Assembly (NCBI GenBank): GCA_017425245.1
Contig: JAFOOX010000053.1
Coordinates: forward strand, 1 to 64,000
DNA length: 64,000 bases
Source of the DNA: Gammaproteobacteria bacterium
Lineage (GTDB): Bacteria > Pseudomonadota > Gammaproteobacteria > Enterobacterales > Neiellaceae
Direction of reading: 5' to 3'
The position numbers and the translations under genes are program-made. The first letter of the stretch is position 1. Each line of letters begins with the position of its first letter. Positions 25,568-36,416 of this stretch are shown here, one piece after another. Below the pieces are notes generated by a model that worked only from the letters and a program-made list of their open reading frames with translations, searched no databases and was not told where the DNA came from.

Positions 25568-26173
25568 ATGAGCGTACTGGTAGGACGTCCCGCCCCCGAT
25601 TTCACCGCTGCTGCCGTCCTTGGTAACGGTGAGATCGTCGATAGTTACAATCTTAAGGAAGTGATCAACGGCAAGTACGCGGTGATCTTCTTTTACCCGC
25701 TGGACTTCACCTTTGTCTGCCCGTCGGAGCTGATCGCCGCCGACCATCGCGCGGCTGAATTCGCCAAGCGCGATGTCGAGCTGATCGGCATCTCCATCGA
25801 CAGCCAGTTCACCCATAACGCCTGGCGTAACACCCCGGTCGACAAAGGCGGCATCGGCCCGGTCAAGTACACCTTGGTGGCTGATGTTAAACACAGCATC
25901 TGTCAGGCCTATGATGTCGAGCATCCGGAAGCCGGCGTTGCCTTGCGCGGCAGTTTCCTGATTGATACCAAAGGGATAGTTCGCCACCAGGTGGTCAATG
26001 ACTTGCCGCTGGGGCGCTGCTTCGACGAGATGCTGCGGCTGGTAGATGCCCTGCAATTCACCGAAGAGCATGGCGAAGTCTGCCCGGCCGGCTGGAAGAA
26101 AGGGGCCAAAGGGATGGACGCTTCGCCCGAAGGCGTGGCCAGATACCTAGCTGAGAATGCCACCGCCCTGTAA
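25568..26173 (+). CDS. Typical 2-Cys peroxiredoxin (AhpC/Prx1 type)
   Basis: Reduces hydrogen peroxide and organic peroxides. The peroxidatic Cys51 lies in DFTFVCPSE and the resolving Cys172 in GEVCPAGW, so it is a typical 2-Cys enzyme of 201 aa. The C-terminal tail (KGMDASPEGVARYLAENATAL) is the Prx1-like form. The start at 25568 gives the family N-terminus MSVLVGRPAPDF. No ahpF is adjacent, so thioredoxin or another reductase probably recycles it. It stands alone between a promoter and a terminator. Confidence 0.95.
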   Translation: MSVLVGRPAPDFTAAAVLGNGEIVDSYNLKEVINGKYAVIFFYPLDFTFVCPSELIAADHRAAEFAKRDVELIGISIDSQFTHNAWRNTPVDKGGIGPVKYTLVADVKHSICQAYDVEHPEAGVALRGSFLIDTKGIVRHQVVNDLPLGRCFDEMLRLVDALQFTEEHGEVCPAGWKKGAKGMDASPEGVARYLAENATAL

Positions 26174-26193
26174 CCGCAGGCCGATGAAAAAAG

Positions 26194-26215
26194 CCGCTGG
26201 AGACAGCGGTTTTTT
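26194..26215 (+). terminator. Terminator after the peroxiredoxin gene
   Basis: CCGCTG (26194-26199), GAGA, CAGCGG (26204-26209) and six T residues, with an A run on the other side, so it may also work for the convergent bglA gene. Confidence 0.88.
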
Positions 26216-26306
26216 GATGGCGCTAACTTTAGCCGCCAAGCGGCACCCAACGCTTTCGGCGCAGCCGCCACCTCACGCCACAGGCGCATCTACCGCATAG
26301 CAGCAT

Positions 26307-27929
<1,623 letters not shown>

Positions 27930-27991
27930 CTATCATGCCCAGCCTCGGCCGCAAAGCGTGCCCAACCTCTCATTTTCTGTGGATGCCCGTC

Positions 27992-29581
27992 GTGATCAGT
28001 ACTGCCAACATCACCATGCAATTCGGCGCCAAGCCGTTGTTCGAAAACGTCTCGGTCAAGTTCAGCCCGGGTGGCCGCTATGGCCTCATTGGCGCCAATG
28101 GGTGCGGCAAGTCGACCTTTATGAAGATCCTCGGCGGCGATCTGGCCCAGACCTCCGGGGTCGTGTCGCTGGAACCCAACGCCCGTATCGGCAAGCTCAA
28201 GCAGGATCAGTTCGCCTACGAGAACTTCACCGTCATCGATACCGTGATCATGGGCCACGCCGAGCTGTGGGAAGTGAAGCGCGAGCGTGACCGCATCTAC
28301 AACCTGCCGGAGATGAGCGACGACGACGGCATCAAGGTAGCGGAGCTGGAGACCCAGTTCGCTGAGATGGATGGCTACACCGCTGAATCGCGCGCCGGCG
28401 AGCTGCTGATTGGCGTCGGCATTCCGGTCGAACAGCACTTTGGCCTGATGAGCGCGGTGGCGCCGGGCTGGAAGCTGCGTGTGCTGCTGGCCCAGGCGCT
28501 GTTTGCCGACCCGGACGTGCTGCTGCTCGATGAGCCGACCAACAACCTGGATATCAACACCATCCGCTGGCTGGAAGATGTGCTCAACAACCGCAGCAGC
28601 ACTATGATCATCATCAGCCACGATCGCCACTTCCTGAACAGCGTCTGCACCCACATGGCTGACGTCGATTACGGCGAGATCCGCCTCTACCCCGGCAACT
28701 ACGACCAGTACATGGAAGCAGCGCTGCTGGCGCGCAGCCAACTGCTGGCCGACAACGACAAAAAGCAGGCCCAGCTCGAAGAGCTCAAGGCGTTCGTGGC
28801 CCGCTTCTCTGCCAACGCCTCCAAGGCTCGCCAGGCCACCTCACGGGCCCGCCAGATCGACAAGATCCAGCTGACCGAGGTCAAGGCCTCCAGCCGTCAG
28901 AACCCCTTTATCCGCTTCAATCAGGATAAAAAACTGTTCCGCCTCGCCCTCGAAATCGAAGTGCTGAGCAAGGGCTTTGACGGTGTCAGCTTGTTCAAAA
29001 ACCTCAACATGATGGTGGAAGTGGGCGAGAAGGTGGCGATCATCGGCCCCAACGGCGCCGGTAAAACCACCCTGCTGCGCTGCCTGATGGGCGAGATTGA
29101 AGCCGACAAGGGCAAGGTGAAGTGGTCGGAAAACGTCAACATCGGCTACTACGCCCAGGATCACGCAGCCGACTTTGCCGAGGATCTGAACCTGTTCGAC
29201 TGGATGAGCCAGTGGCGTCAGCCCAAGGATGATGATCAGGTGGTGCGTGCCGTGCTCGGCCAGCTGCTGTTCTCTGGCGACGACATCAAAAAATCGGTGA
29301 CCAAGATCTCCGGTGGTGAGCAGGGGCGGATGCTATTCGGCAAACTGATGCTGCAGCGCCCCAACATTCTGGTGATGGACGAACCGACCAACCACCTGGA
29401 TATGGAATCGATTGAATCCCTGAACATGGCGCTGGAAAAGTACCAAGGTACCCTGTTCTTCGTCAGCCATGACCGCGAATTCGTGTCGTCGCTGGCGACC
29501 CGCATCATCGAGATCACCCCGACCGGGGTGAAAGACTTCAGCGGCAACTACGAAACCCTGGTGGCCGGACAGGGCCGCTAA
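27992..29581 (+). CDS. ybiT: ABC-F ATPase YbiT
   Basis: A soluble protein with two ABC domains and no membrane part, of the ABC-F group that acts on ribosomes. First domain: GANGCGKST (about residue 36), with its Walker [12 protein letters not shown]. Second domain: GPNGAGKTT (about 352), signature ISGGEQGRM, Walker [10 protein letters not shown]. The linker is basic and helical ([12 protein letters not shown]). 529 aa from GTG 27992, matching the 530 of E. coli YbiT; the ATG at 27983 would add three residues and has no ribosome site. Confidence 0.92.
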   Translation: MISTANITMQFGAKPLFENVSVKFSPGGRYGLIGANGCGKSTFMKILGGDLAQTSGVVSLEPNARIGKLKQDQFAYENFTVIDTVIMGHAELWEVKRERDRIYNLPEMSDDDGIKVAELETQFAEMDGYTAESRAGELLIGVGIPVEQHFGLMSAVAPGWKLRVLLAQALFADPDVLLLDEPTNNLDINTIRWLEDVLNNRSSTMIIISHDRHFLNSVCTHMADVDYGEIRLYPGNYDQYMEAALLARSQLLADNDKKQAQLEELKAFVARFSANASKARQATSRARQIDKIQLTEVKASSRQNPFIRFNQDKKLFRLALEIEVLSKGFDGVSLFKNLNMMVEVGEKVAIIGPNGAGKTTLLRCLMGEIEADKGKVKWSENVNIGYYAQDHAADFAEDLNLFDWMSQWRQPKDDDQVVRAVLGQLLFSGDDIKKSVTKISGGEQGRMLFGKLMLQRPNILVMDEPTNHLDMESIESLNMALEKYQGTLFFVSHDREFVSSLATRIIEITPTGVKDFSGNYETLVAGQGR

Positions 29582-29598
29582 CCACAAGGAGATGGCCG

Positions 29599-30312
29599 AT
29601 GGACAACGCCTTCAGCAGCAGCGAACGGCAGGCGGTCTATCGCGCCATCTTTGAGCGCCGCGACGTGCGCTCGCAGTTTCTGCCGACCGCCATTCCGCCC
29701 GCGCTGCTGGCGCGGCTGCTGCACGCCGCCCACCACGCACCGTCGGTGGGCTTTATGCAGCCCTGGGATTTCATCGTCATTGACGCTCCCGCCATCAAGC
29801 AGCAGGTCAAAGGGCTGTTTGATGTCGCCAATGGCGATGCCGCCCAGCTGTTTGCCGGCGAGCAGGGGGCGCTCTATCGCCGCCTCAAGCTGCAGGGGAT
29901 CATCGAAGCGCCCATCAACCTCTGCATCACCTGCGACCGCCAGCGCGGCGGCCCCCATGTGCTGGGGCGCACCAGCATCCTCGAGATGGATCTGTTCTCC
30001 GCCTGTCTGGCAGTGCAGAACCTGTGGCTGGCGGCCCGCGCCGAGGGGATCGGCGTCGGCTGGGTGAGCATCCTCGACAACCAGAAACTGGCCGAGCTGT
30101 TGCAGCTGCCCCCGCATGTCTACCCGCTGGCTTACCTGTGTATCGGCTACGTCAGCGAGTTTCTGCCTGCCCCGGAACTGGCTAGCGCCGGTTGGCGTCA
30201 GCGCCTGCCGCTGACCGAGCTGGTGCATGCCAACCGTTGGCAGCAGCCGCTGAGCGATGATGCTTTGGCTGCGGCGTTAACCGGCTTTGATGGTGGGGTA
30301 TTGCCGCCGTAA
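29599..30312 (+). CDS. bluB: 5,6-dimethylbenzimidazole synthase BluB
   Basis: A flavin-destroying member of the nitroreductase fold that turns FMNH2 and O2 into 5,6-dimethylbenzimidazole, the lower ligand of B12. Motifs: IFERRDVRSQFLP, HHAPSVGFMQPWDFIV, and a late EGIGVGWVSIL with the catalytic region around EMDLFSACLAVQNLW. 237 aa. AAGGAG lies 10 nt before the start. Only 17 nt separate it from ybiT, so it may ride on that transcript. It complements the B12 operon at 4.8-9.8 kb and points to an aerobic route to DMB. Confidence 0.93.
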   Translation: MDNAFSSSERQAVYRAIFERRDVRSQFLPTAIPPALLARLLHAAHHAPSVGFMQPWDFIVIDAPAIKQQVKGLFDVANGDAAQLFAGEQGALYRRLKLQGIIEAPINLCITCDRQRGGPHVLGRTSILEMDLFSACLAVQNLWLAARAEGIGVGWVSILDNQKLAELLQLPPHVYPLAYLCIGYVSEFLPAPELASAGWRQRLPLTELVHANRWQQPLSDDALAAALTGFDGGVLPP

Positions 30313-30323
30313 CGGCTATTGCT

Positions 30324-30410
30324 GCCAACCGCGTTGGCGACGCCGAGTCGCCTGCGGCGCCCGGCTATCCCCCCCCCCTTTGCCAAAGGGGGAGGCAAGG
30401 GGCGAGACGG
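30324..30410. repeat. Mini-hairpins and partial CCCCTTT/AAAGGGG repeat
   Basis: GCCAAC-cgc-GTTGGC (30324-30338) is the same stem as in the arrays at 1-178 and 3660-3895. CGCC-tgc-GGCG follows. Then CCCCCTTT-gcc-AAAGGGGG (about 30372-30391) resembles half of the element at 35321-35432. All lie directly after bluB, and no coding capacity was recognised. Confidence 0.6.
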
Positions 30411-30826
30411 AAGGGGCAAGCTTCCAGCGTCTTGCTTCTCACTTGCGACTTTCGTCTTGCACCTTCCGTCGCTAGCACAGTTTTGGCTACTGGCAAGGTC
30501 AGTGTGGTGCTCGTTGACTTCTGTAAAATTTTATGACACTTTGTGAGAGAGATCGAGATTCTGTGAACGAGTATCGACGGTTCTTGTGCGCAGGCCCTAA
30601 ACTATAGCCTGCCACGGTAGGCACCCTGCTCCCGACTCTGGGGCCGTTGGCCCGAGAAGGGCTGTTTGGGTTGCAATTTGCTCCCCGTCCGGCGTTGCCG
30701 TGTAAACGGTCAGGCCGTGCAAGTATGTGTCGCACTGTGTCGCTCAACCCAGCAACCCAGGGCGTAGCCGGAACCACCGGCCAGCCCTAGGTAAGCTGAA
30801 ACCAACCCCATCGGGAGATGAAGTAG
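30411..30826. other. pilA upstream region
   Basis: No gene recognised. Contains an AT-rich patch (about 30520-30545), an imperfect hairpin GCCTGCC/GGTAGGC (about 30609-30624), a sigma-54 promoter candidate (30666-30682), and a leader of about 140 nt with a nested stem (GGGC, GCCGG paired with CCGGC, GCCC; about 30758-30788). It is long enough for PilR-type enhancer binding. Confidence 0.6.
30666..30682 (+). promoter_or_regulatory. Sigma-54 promoter candidate for pilA
   Basis: TTGG (-24) at 30666-30669 and TTGCT (-12) at 30678-30682, with the GG and GC cores exactly 10 nt apart as sigma-54 requires. pilA genes of Pseudomonas and relatives use sigma-54 with PilR. Confidence 0.65.
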
Positions 30827-31279
30827 ATGAAGACTCAACGTGGTTTTACTTTGATTGAATTGATGATCGTGGTCGCGATCATCGGTATTTTGGCCGCCAT
30901 CGCGCTGCCGGCGTATCAGGATTACACCCAACGTTCGAAAGTTAGTGGCGCTGTTTCGGGTATCGCTGGCTTGAAGACACAAGTGGGCATGTGTTACATG
31001 CAAACTGGCACTCTGAGTGGTTGTGATAGTGGGGTCCAAGACATCGGTCCAGCCATCGCCGCGGGTAATGATGGTGCAGATATTGCGTATGTAGATGCAG
31101 TAAGTGTTGAGGACGGCATTATCTCCATCACTACTACAGGAACTGACGATACGGGAACCATGCTAGAGCTGACTTTGGAACCGCTGGTGCGAGCTACCGG
31201 CGCAATCGATTGGAACCTTTCAGGCACTGGCTGCGCGGTTACCACTCCAGGTCGTGGCATTCGCTGTGATGGCAATTAA
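30827..31279 (+). CDS. pilA: Major type IV pilin
   Basis: A 150-aa type IVa pilin. The six-residue leader MKTQRG is cut before [31 protein letters not shown], with Glu5 in place. The variable globular part has a C-terminal disulfide pair ([13 protein letters not shown]) and a further Cys pair near [19 protein letters not shown] precedes the ATG. First of pilABCD, and cut off from pilB by a terminator so that pilin can be made in excess. The globular part is less GC-rich than its neighbours, as is common for pilins under diversifying selection. Confidence 0.95.
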   Translation: MKTQRGFTLIELMIVVAIIGILAAIALPAYQDYTQRSKVSGAVSGIAGLKTQVGMCYMQTGTLSGCDSGVQDIGPAIAAGNDGADIAYVDAVSVEDGIISITTTGTDDTGTMLELTLEPLVRATGAIDWNLSGTGCAVTTPGRGIRCDGN

Positions 31280-31317
31280 GCGCTTACACAACGTTTAGAC
31301 ATGCATCGGTTTAGAGT

Positions 31318-31342
31318 AAAGCTAGAGGTTGCCTCTAGCTTT
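31318..31342 (+). terminator. Terminator after pilA
   Basis: AAAGCTAGAGG, loop TTG, CCTCTAGCTTT is a perfect 11-bp stem 39 nt after the pilA stop, followed by a broken T run. Confidence 0.8.
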
Positions 31343-31439
31343 ACTTTTACGATGGCACAGTAATATCACCATCCTCAATATCGATGCTTAGCGAATTACC
31401 GATATCGACTGAGCCCGTTCAATTTTGATGAGTATATAG

Positions 31440-33143
31440 ATGAGTGATGCCAATTCTGCACTGTGCAACCTTCTATCAAGATATGGGGTTCTTAATAGAG
31501 AAGAACTTCAAATCTACGCTTTTAAGGCAGTTGAAGCTCAACTCCCGCTGATCTTCTTTCTCTTTGAGCAGAAACGCATTCAAAGTCGTCCTTTGGCTGA
31601 ATTATTATCCGACAATTACGGGATGCCAATAGAGGATATCGGGAAACATAACCCTGAAGAGCTGCCTGAACAGTATCGCAATGAAAAGCTGATCCATAAG
31701 CACCACGTACTACCACTCTTTATCAAAGATAACAGACTGCATATCGCTACCGCCGATCCGACCAATTTAGCTGCACTGGAAGAATTCCAGTTCAATTGCG
31801 GCATGCGTACCGAACCAGTACTGGTCGAGATTGCGGCGCTGACCAAGGCTATTGAAAAGCTGATAGGGGGTGATTCTTCGGGGCTTGATTTAGGTGCCAT
31901 CGATGAGAAAGAACTGAGTGGCATAGAAGTCGCTGATACAGAAGGCCGTGACGACTCAGCGATTATGGCCGATAAAGATGACGCGCCAATTGTGGTCTAT
32001 ATTAACAAGTTACTTACGGATGCGATCAAGAAGGGCGCTTCTGACCTTCATTTTGAGCCCTATGAGTATAGCTATCGCGTCCGTTTTCGTATCGATGGCC
32101 TGCTACATGAAATCTCTGCACCCCCGGTTTCCATGTCTGGCCGAATCGCAGCCCGCTTGAAGGTGATGGCCAAGCTGGATATCGCCGAGCGGCGAGTACC
32201 GCAGGATGGCCGTATCAAGTTGAGACTGTCTCGCACCAAAGCAATTGATTTCCGCGTCTCGACCCTACCCACGCTGTGGGGCGAGAAAATTGTGATGCGT
32301 ATTCTTGATTCCAGCAGTGCTCAGCTGGGTATCGATGTGCTGGGTTATGAACCGGAGCAGAAAGCGCTTTATATGAAGGCGCTGGCTCAACCGCAGGGGA
32401 TGATTCTGGTGACGGGCCCTACCGGTTCCGGTAAAACTGTATCGCTCTATACTGGCCTGAATATTCTTAACACTGCTGATCGTAATATCGCCACCGCCGA
32501 AGACCCGGTTGAAATCAACCTGCCTGGCATCAACCAGGTGCAGGTGAATCCCAAAGCCGGGTTGACCTTTCCCAGCGCGCTGCGCGCCTTTTTGCGCCAA
32601 GACCCTGATGTGGTGATGGTGGGGGAGATTCGCGACCTGGAAACGGCGGAGATCGCCATTAAAGCCGCCCAGACAGGCCATCTGGTGTTGAGCACCCTGC
32701 ACACCAACTCAGCCGCTGAGACTCTGACCCGTCTGCTCAATATGGGTGTGCCTAGCTACAACGTGGCCAGCTCGGTCAGCCTGATCATCGCCCAGCGTCT
32801 GGCCCGTCGCCTATGCAGCCATTGCAAGGCGCCCGAGCCGATCGGCCCACAGCAACTTAAGGAACTAGGCTATACGGAGGAGCAAATTGCCGCTGGCTTC
32901 ACGATCTACAAGCCGGTGGGTTGCGATGCTTGCACTGGCGGTTATAAAGGGCGGGTCGGTATCTATGAGGTGATGCCGATCACCGAGCGGCTGGCCAAGA
33001 TCATCATGGAGGGGGGTAACTCCCTCGATATCGCCGCCCAAGCGGGGAGGGAAGGGGTGAAGAACCTGCGCCAGTCAGCATTGAAAAAGGCGGCTGATGG
33101 CGTGACCAGCCTTGTCGAAGTGGAGCGGGTTACCGCATTCTAA
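31440..33143 (+). CDS. pilB: Type IV pilus extension ATPase PilB
   Basis: Hexameric cytoplasmic motor for pilus assembly. 567 aa. N-terminal GspE_N-type domain (about 1-150), then the ATPase core with Walker [11 protein letters not shown] (about residue 326), Asp box and Walker B-like segment [19 protein letters not shown], His box [12 protein letters not shown], and a tetracysteine zinc site (CSHCKAPE with CDACTGG). The ATG is at 31440, with only a weak ribosome site upstream. Confidence 0.96.
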   Translation: MSDANSALCNLLSRYGVLNREELQIYAFKAVEAQLPLIFFLFEQKRIQSRPLAELLSDNYGMPIEDIGKHNPEELPEQYRNEKLIHKHHVLPLFIKDNRLHIATADPTNLAALEEFQFNCGMRTEPVLVEIAALTKAIEKLIGGDSSGLDLGAIDEKELSGIEVADTEGRDDSAIMADKDDAPIVVYINKLLTDAIKKGASDLHFEPYEYSYRVRFRIDGLLHEISAPPVSMSGRIAARLKVMAKLDIAERRVPQDGRIKLRLSRTKAIDFRVSTLPTLWGEKIVMRILDSSSAQLGIDVLGYEPEQKALYMKALAQPQGMILVTGPTGSGKTVSLYTGLNILNTADRNIATAEDPVEINLPGINQVQVNPKAGLTFPSALRAFLRQDPDVVMVGEIRDLETAEIAIKAAQTGHLVLSTLHTNSAAETLTRLLNMGVPSYNVASSVSLIIAQRLARRLCSHCKAPEPIGPQQLKELGYTEEQIAAGFTIYKPVGCDACTGGYKGRVGIYEVMPITERLAKIIMEGGNSLDIAAQAGREGVKNLRQSALKKAADGVTSLVEVERVTAF

Positions 33144-33188
33144 CGGCCTAAGCCGCAGCAGCAGCGCCAACTCACAGGATTGAACAGC

Positions 33189-34433
33189 ATGGCAACAGTG
33201 GCACAGAGCAGCAAAAAATCCCCTAAGGCCCCTAACGTTGATTTGTACACCTGGAAAGGAGTTAACAAGCGCGGCGACCAAGTCTCGGGCGAGATCCGCG
33301 CCCAAAGCGTTAACGAAGCCAAGGCGCTGCTGCGCAACCAGGGGGTAATCCCCTCGGGCGTCAAGAAAAAGCCCAAGCCGCTGCTTAATCTCGGCGGCGG
33401 TATTACGCCGATGGATATTGCCATCATCACCCGCCAGATCGCCACCATGCTTGGTGCCGGTGTGCCTCTGGTGCAGTCGTTTGAGATGATCGGCAAGGGC
33501 CATGAAAAAGAGAAGATGCGCGAGCTGATCGCCAGCATCAAAAATGAGCTTGCTGCCGGGCTGCCGCTGGCCGAATGTCTTCGTCAACACCCCCGTTATT
33601 TTGATGCGCTCTACTGCGATCTAATCGGTGCGGGTGAGCAATCGGGGTCTCTCGATACCATCTATGGTCGGGTTGCTACGTATAAAGAAAAAGCCGAAGC
33701 GCTGAAATCAAAAATCAAGAAAGCGCTTTTCTACCCAGCAGCAGTAGTGGTGGTAGCCATTATTGTTACCGCTATTTTGTTGATTAAGGTGGTGCCTACC
33801 TTTAAAGAGATTTTTGAGGGATTTGGTGCCCAGCTGCCAGCCTTTACCATTATGGTCATTAACATGTCCGAATTTATGCAAGAGTACTGGTGGCTCATGT
33901 TGGGGGTGGTGGTGGCCTTGGGCTATGCCTATAAAGAGGCGCTGATCCGCAGCAAAAAGGTGAAAGACCGCAATGATCTGATGATACTGAAACTGCCCAT
34001 TATTGGTGGAATTTTGCACAAGGCGGCGGTAGCCCGTTTTGCCCGCACCTTGTCGACCACCTTTGCCTCCGGGGTGCCTTTGATCAGTGCCCTGGAGTCG
34101 GCGGCTGGTGCTTCCGGCAACGCCTTTTACCGCGATGCAATTTTAACTATCCGCCGTGAGGTGGAAACCGGCATGCAGATGAATATCGCCATGCGCATGA
34201 CCAATGCCTTCCCCGATATGGTGGTGCAGATGGTGGCCATCGGTGAGGAATCTGGCGCGGTGGACGATATGTTGGCCAAGATCGCCAATGTCTATGAGCA
34301 GCAGGTGGATGATGCGGTGGATGCTCTGACGAGTTTGCTGGAGCCGCTAATTATGGTAGTTCTGGGCACGCTGGTGGGTGGTTTGATCATTGCCATGTAC
34401 CTGCCCATCTTTAGCATGGGCTCGGTGGTGTAA
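33189..34433 (+). CDS. pilC: Type IV pilus platform protein PilC
   Basis: Inner-membrane platform protein of 414 aa with two GspF domains. The first has MDIAIITRQIATMLGAGVPLVQSFEMI; the second, KAAVARFARTLSTTFASGVPLISALE. Three or four hydrophobic helices are near 190, 225 and 385. ATG 33189 has ACAGGA 9 nt upstream; the TTG at 33180 is part of that region. It ends in a TAATG overlap with pilD. Confidence 0.95.
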   Translation: MATVAQSSKKSPKAPNVDLYTWKGVNKRGDQVSGEIRAQSVNEAKALLRNQGVIPSGVKKKPKPLLNLGGGITPMDIAIITRQIATMLGAGVPLVQSFEMIGKGHEKEKMRELIASIKNELAAGLPLAECLRQHPRYFDALYCDLIGAGEQSGSLDTIYGRVATYKEKAEALKSKIKKALFYPAAVVVVAIIVTAILLIKVVPTFKEIFEGFGAQLPAFTIMVINMSEFMQEYWWLMLGVVVALGYAYKEALIRSKKVKDRNDLMILKLPIIGGILHKAAVARFARTLSTTFASGVPLISALESAAGASGNAFYRDAILTIRREVETGMQMNIAMRMTNAFPDMVVQMVAIGEESGAVDDMLAKIANVYEQQVDDAVDALTSLLEPLIMVVLGTLVGGLIIAMYLPIFSMGSVV

Positions 34434-35308
34434 TGACCGATTTGGCATTAGTTGCGCACCAGCATCCTACCTTGGTGGTCGGTTGTTGCCTGCTGCTGGG
34501 GTTACTGCTTGGCAGTTTCCTCAATGTGGTTATTCATCGCCTGCCGTTGATGATGATGCGCCAGTTTCGTGGCGAGGTACAGTTGAACTGGCCGGAGCTA
34601 AATCTACCAGCAGAGCAGCCGCCACTGCCAGCAATATACAACTTGGTGTTACCCAAGTCGGGCTGCCCCAAGTGCGGCACTGCGATCAAGCCGTGGGACA
34701 ATATTCCGGTTATCTCCTGGCTGCTGCTGCGCGGCACGTGTCGGCAGTGCGCAGCGCCTATTAGTGGCCGCTACCCACTGGTTGAACTGCTCACCGGCTT
34801 GGCCTTTGGCTGGTGCGCCCTCCATTTCGGCTGGTCGCTGGCCTTGGTCGGTGCGCTGATCTTCACCGCATTACTAATTGCCCTGATCTTTATCGATATC
34901 GACGAGATGCTGTTGCCGGATCAGCTGACCTTGCCACTGCTGTGGCTGGGGCTGCTGTTTAATCTGCAGGGCACCTATGTCAGCCTGCCGGAAGCGGTGA
35001 TCGGTGCTGTCGCCGGTTACCTGAGTCTGTGGTCGGTCTATTGGGGCTTTAAGCTGCTGACCGGCAAAGAGGGGATGGGCTACGGCGACTTTAAGCTGCT
35101 CGCCGCCCTTGGCGCCTGGATGGGCTGGCAGCAACTGCCGCTGATCGTCCTGCTGTCGTCGGCCGTTGGTGCGGCCTTCGGCATTGCCGCTCTGCTCAAA
35201 CGCGGCGAAAGCCAGCCGCTCCCTTTTGGTCCCTATCTGGCCATCGCCGGCTGGATCGCTTTTTTCTGGGGCGAAGCGATTGTGAGTTGGTATTTGAGCT
35301 TGATGTAA
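34433..35308 (+). CDS. pilD: Prepilin peptidase / N-methyltransferase PilD
   Basis: Cleaves prepilin leaders and methylates the new N-terminus; also serves type II secretion pseudopilins. 291 aa. The N-terminal cytoplasmic loop has the zinc pairs CPKC and CRQC, followed by several membrane helices with the catalytic Asp residues in FIDIDEMLLPD and GMGYGDFKLLAA. Coupled to pilC by a one-base overlap. Its likely substrates include PilA and the four minor pilins at 14.4-17.0 kb. Confidence 0.96.
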   Translation: MTDLALVAHQHPTLVVGCCLLLGLLLGSFLNVVIHRLPLMMMRQFRGEVQLNWPELNLPAEQPPLPAIYNLVLPKSGCPKCGTAIKPWDNIPVISWLLLRGTCRQCAAPISGRYPLVELLTGLAFGWCALHFGWSLALVGALIFTALLIALIFIDIDEMLLPDQLTLPLLWLGLLFNLQGTYVSLPEAVIGAVAGYLSLWSVYWGFKLLTGKEGMGYGDFKLLAALGAWMGWQQLPLIVLLSSAVGAAFGIAALLKRGESQPLPFGPYLAIAGWIAFFWGEAIVSWYLSLM

Positions 35309-35320
35309 ATTCGGGAATCG

Positions 35321-35432
35321 AAAAATCCCCCTGTATCCCCCTTTGTCAAAGGGGGAGAAGAATCAGGAGGCTGGCAGGAGCCGGCGGTTGTCTGATCCCC
35401 CACTTTGTAAAAGGGGGGCGAGGGGGGATTTT
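35321..35432. repeat. MITE-like inverted repeat between pilD and coaE
   Basis: A 112-bp element with ends AAAATCCCCC and GGGGGGATTTT. It holds two inner palindromes, CCCCCTTTGTCAAAGGGGG (about 35338-35356) and a similar CCCCCACTTTGTAAAAGGGGG further on. Elements with this CCCCCTTT/AAAGGGGG layout are common in intergenic regions of many bacteria. It is placed just upstream of the coaE start. Confidence 0.65.
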
Positions 35433-35483
35433 CTGAACGGCCAGGGGATTTTCTTCAACTATCTTGTCGCGTCTGGAAGGCCC

Positions 35484-36104
35484 ATGTCAGCCAACGTAAT
35501 CCGCCCCTACATCGTCGCCCTGACCGGTGGTATCGGCTCCGGCAAGAGCGCGGCGGCTCGTTATTTCGCTTGCCGGGGGATTGAGGTGATCGATGCTGAT
35601 CAGCTGGCCCGTGATGCGGTTGCCGTTGGCAGCGAGGGGCTGGCTGAAGTTGTGGCGGCGTTCGGCACCGGGGTGCTGACCGATGAGGGCACCATCGAAC
35701 GGCCGGCACTGCGGCGGCTGGTGTTTAACGACGATGAGGCGCGCCAGCGCCTGAATGCCATTCTCCATCCGCGCATCGCCGAGCGTACCCACCAACTGCT
35801 GGCTGAAGCAGATTCCCCCTATGTGATCTGGATGGTGCCGCTGCTGGTGGAGAACCGCCTGTGGCATCACGCCGATCGGGTGGTGGTGGTTGATCTGCCC
35901 GAGTCCTTGCAGCGCCAGCGGGCTGCGGCACGTGATGGTGTTGATGAAGCGCAGATTGACGCGATCATCAGTGCCCAGGCCAGCCGCCAGCAGCGCTTGG
36001 CCATTGCCCACGACATCATCGACAACCGCGGCCAGCCCGCCGATCTATGCCCGCAAGTGGCCGCCCTGCACCTGCGTTACCTGCTGCTCGCCGCCAACGC
36101 CTGA
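35484..36104 (+). CDS. coaE: Dephospho-CoA kinase
   Basis: Last step of coenzyme A synthesis: phosphorylation of dephospho-CoA at the 3'-hydroxyl. P-loop TGGIGSGKS (about residue 14), DADQLARD, the LHPRI motif, and the lid region ESLQRQRAAARDG. 206 aa, normal. ATG 35484 follows GGAAGG. It follows pilD as in Pseudomonas, Vibrio and Aeromonas relatives. Confidence 0.95.
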   Translation: MSANVIRPYIVALTGGIGSGKSAAARYFACRGIEVIDADQLARDAVAVGSEGLAEVVAAFGTGVLTDEGTIERPALRRLVFNDDEARQRLNAILHPRIAERTHQLLAEADSPYVIWMVPLLVENRLWHHADRVVVVDLPESLQRQRAAARDGVDEAQIDAIISAQASRQQRLAIAHDIIDNRGQPADLCPQVAALHLRYLLLAANA

Positions 36105-36110
36105 GCGGCG

Positions 36111-36416
36111 TTGCGGCAGTGGCGAGATGCGGTGCTGCCCAAAAACCAATCCTTCAAGGTCTTTCATGGTCAGGCGCTGGTGGCCATGATCATCAATGGC
36201 TTAGGCTTTCACAGCAGCACCTTGCACATGTTCCCGCAGTTCTTCGCCAATAAGCCGGTTGAGCGGCTGATCGGCCCCGGGATCTGCGCCGACGATCTCA
36301 ACGATGATGTGCTCGGGCGCTGTCTGGATGCGCTGTTTGCGGCCGATGTGTCGGCGCTGTCGAACTCCGCTGTCACCTGGTGGTCAGCGGCAAGCAGGCG
36401 AGGGGTTAACGCATGA
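36111..36416 (+). pseudogene. IS1634-type transposase remnant (DUF4277 part)
   Basis: An open stretch of 101 codons. Residues about 13-75 (FKVFHGQALVAMIINGLGF, FFANKPVERLIGPGI, LNDDVLGRCLDALF) resemble the DUF4277 N-terminal region of IS1634-group transposases. The start is a TTG without a good ribosome site. After about codon 83 the similarity stops and the frame ends, so neither the catalytic DDE domain nor terminal repeats remain. It lies 6 nt after coaE, where relatives often carry zapD and yacG. Confidence 0.75.

Noticed and set aside
30690-30826. c-di-GMP-I riboswitch before pilA
   Set aside because: The conserved GCAAAG-type core and GGTAGGT pattern were not found in the right order.
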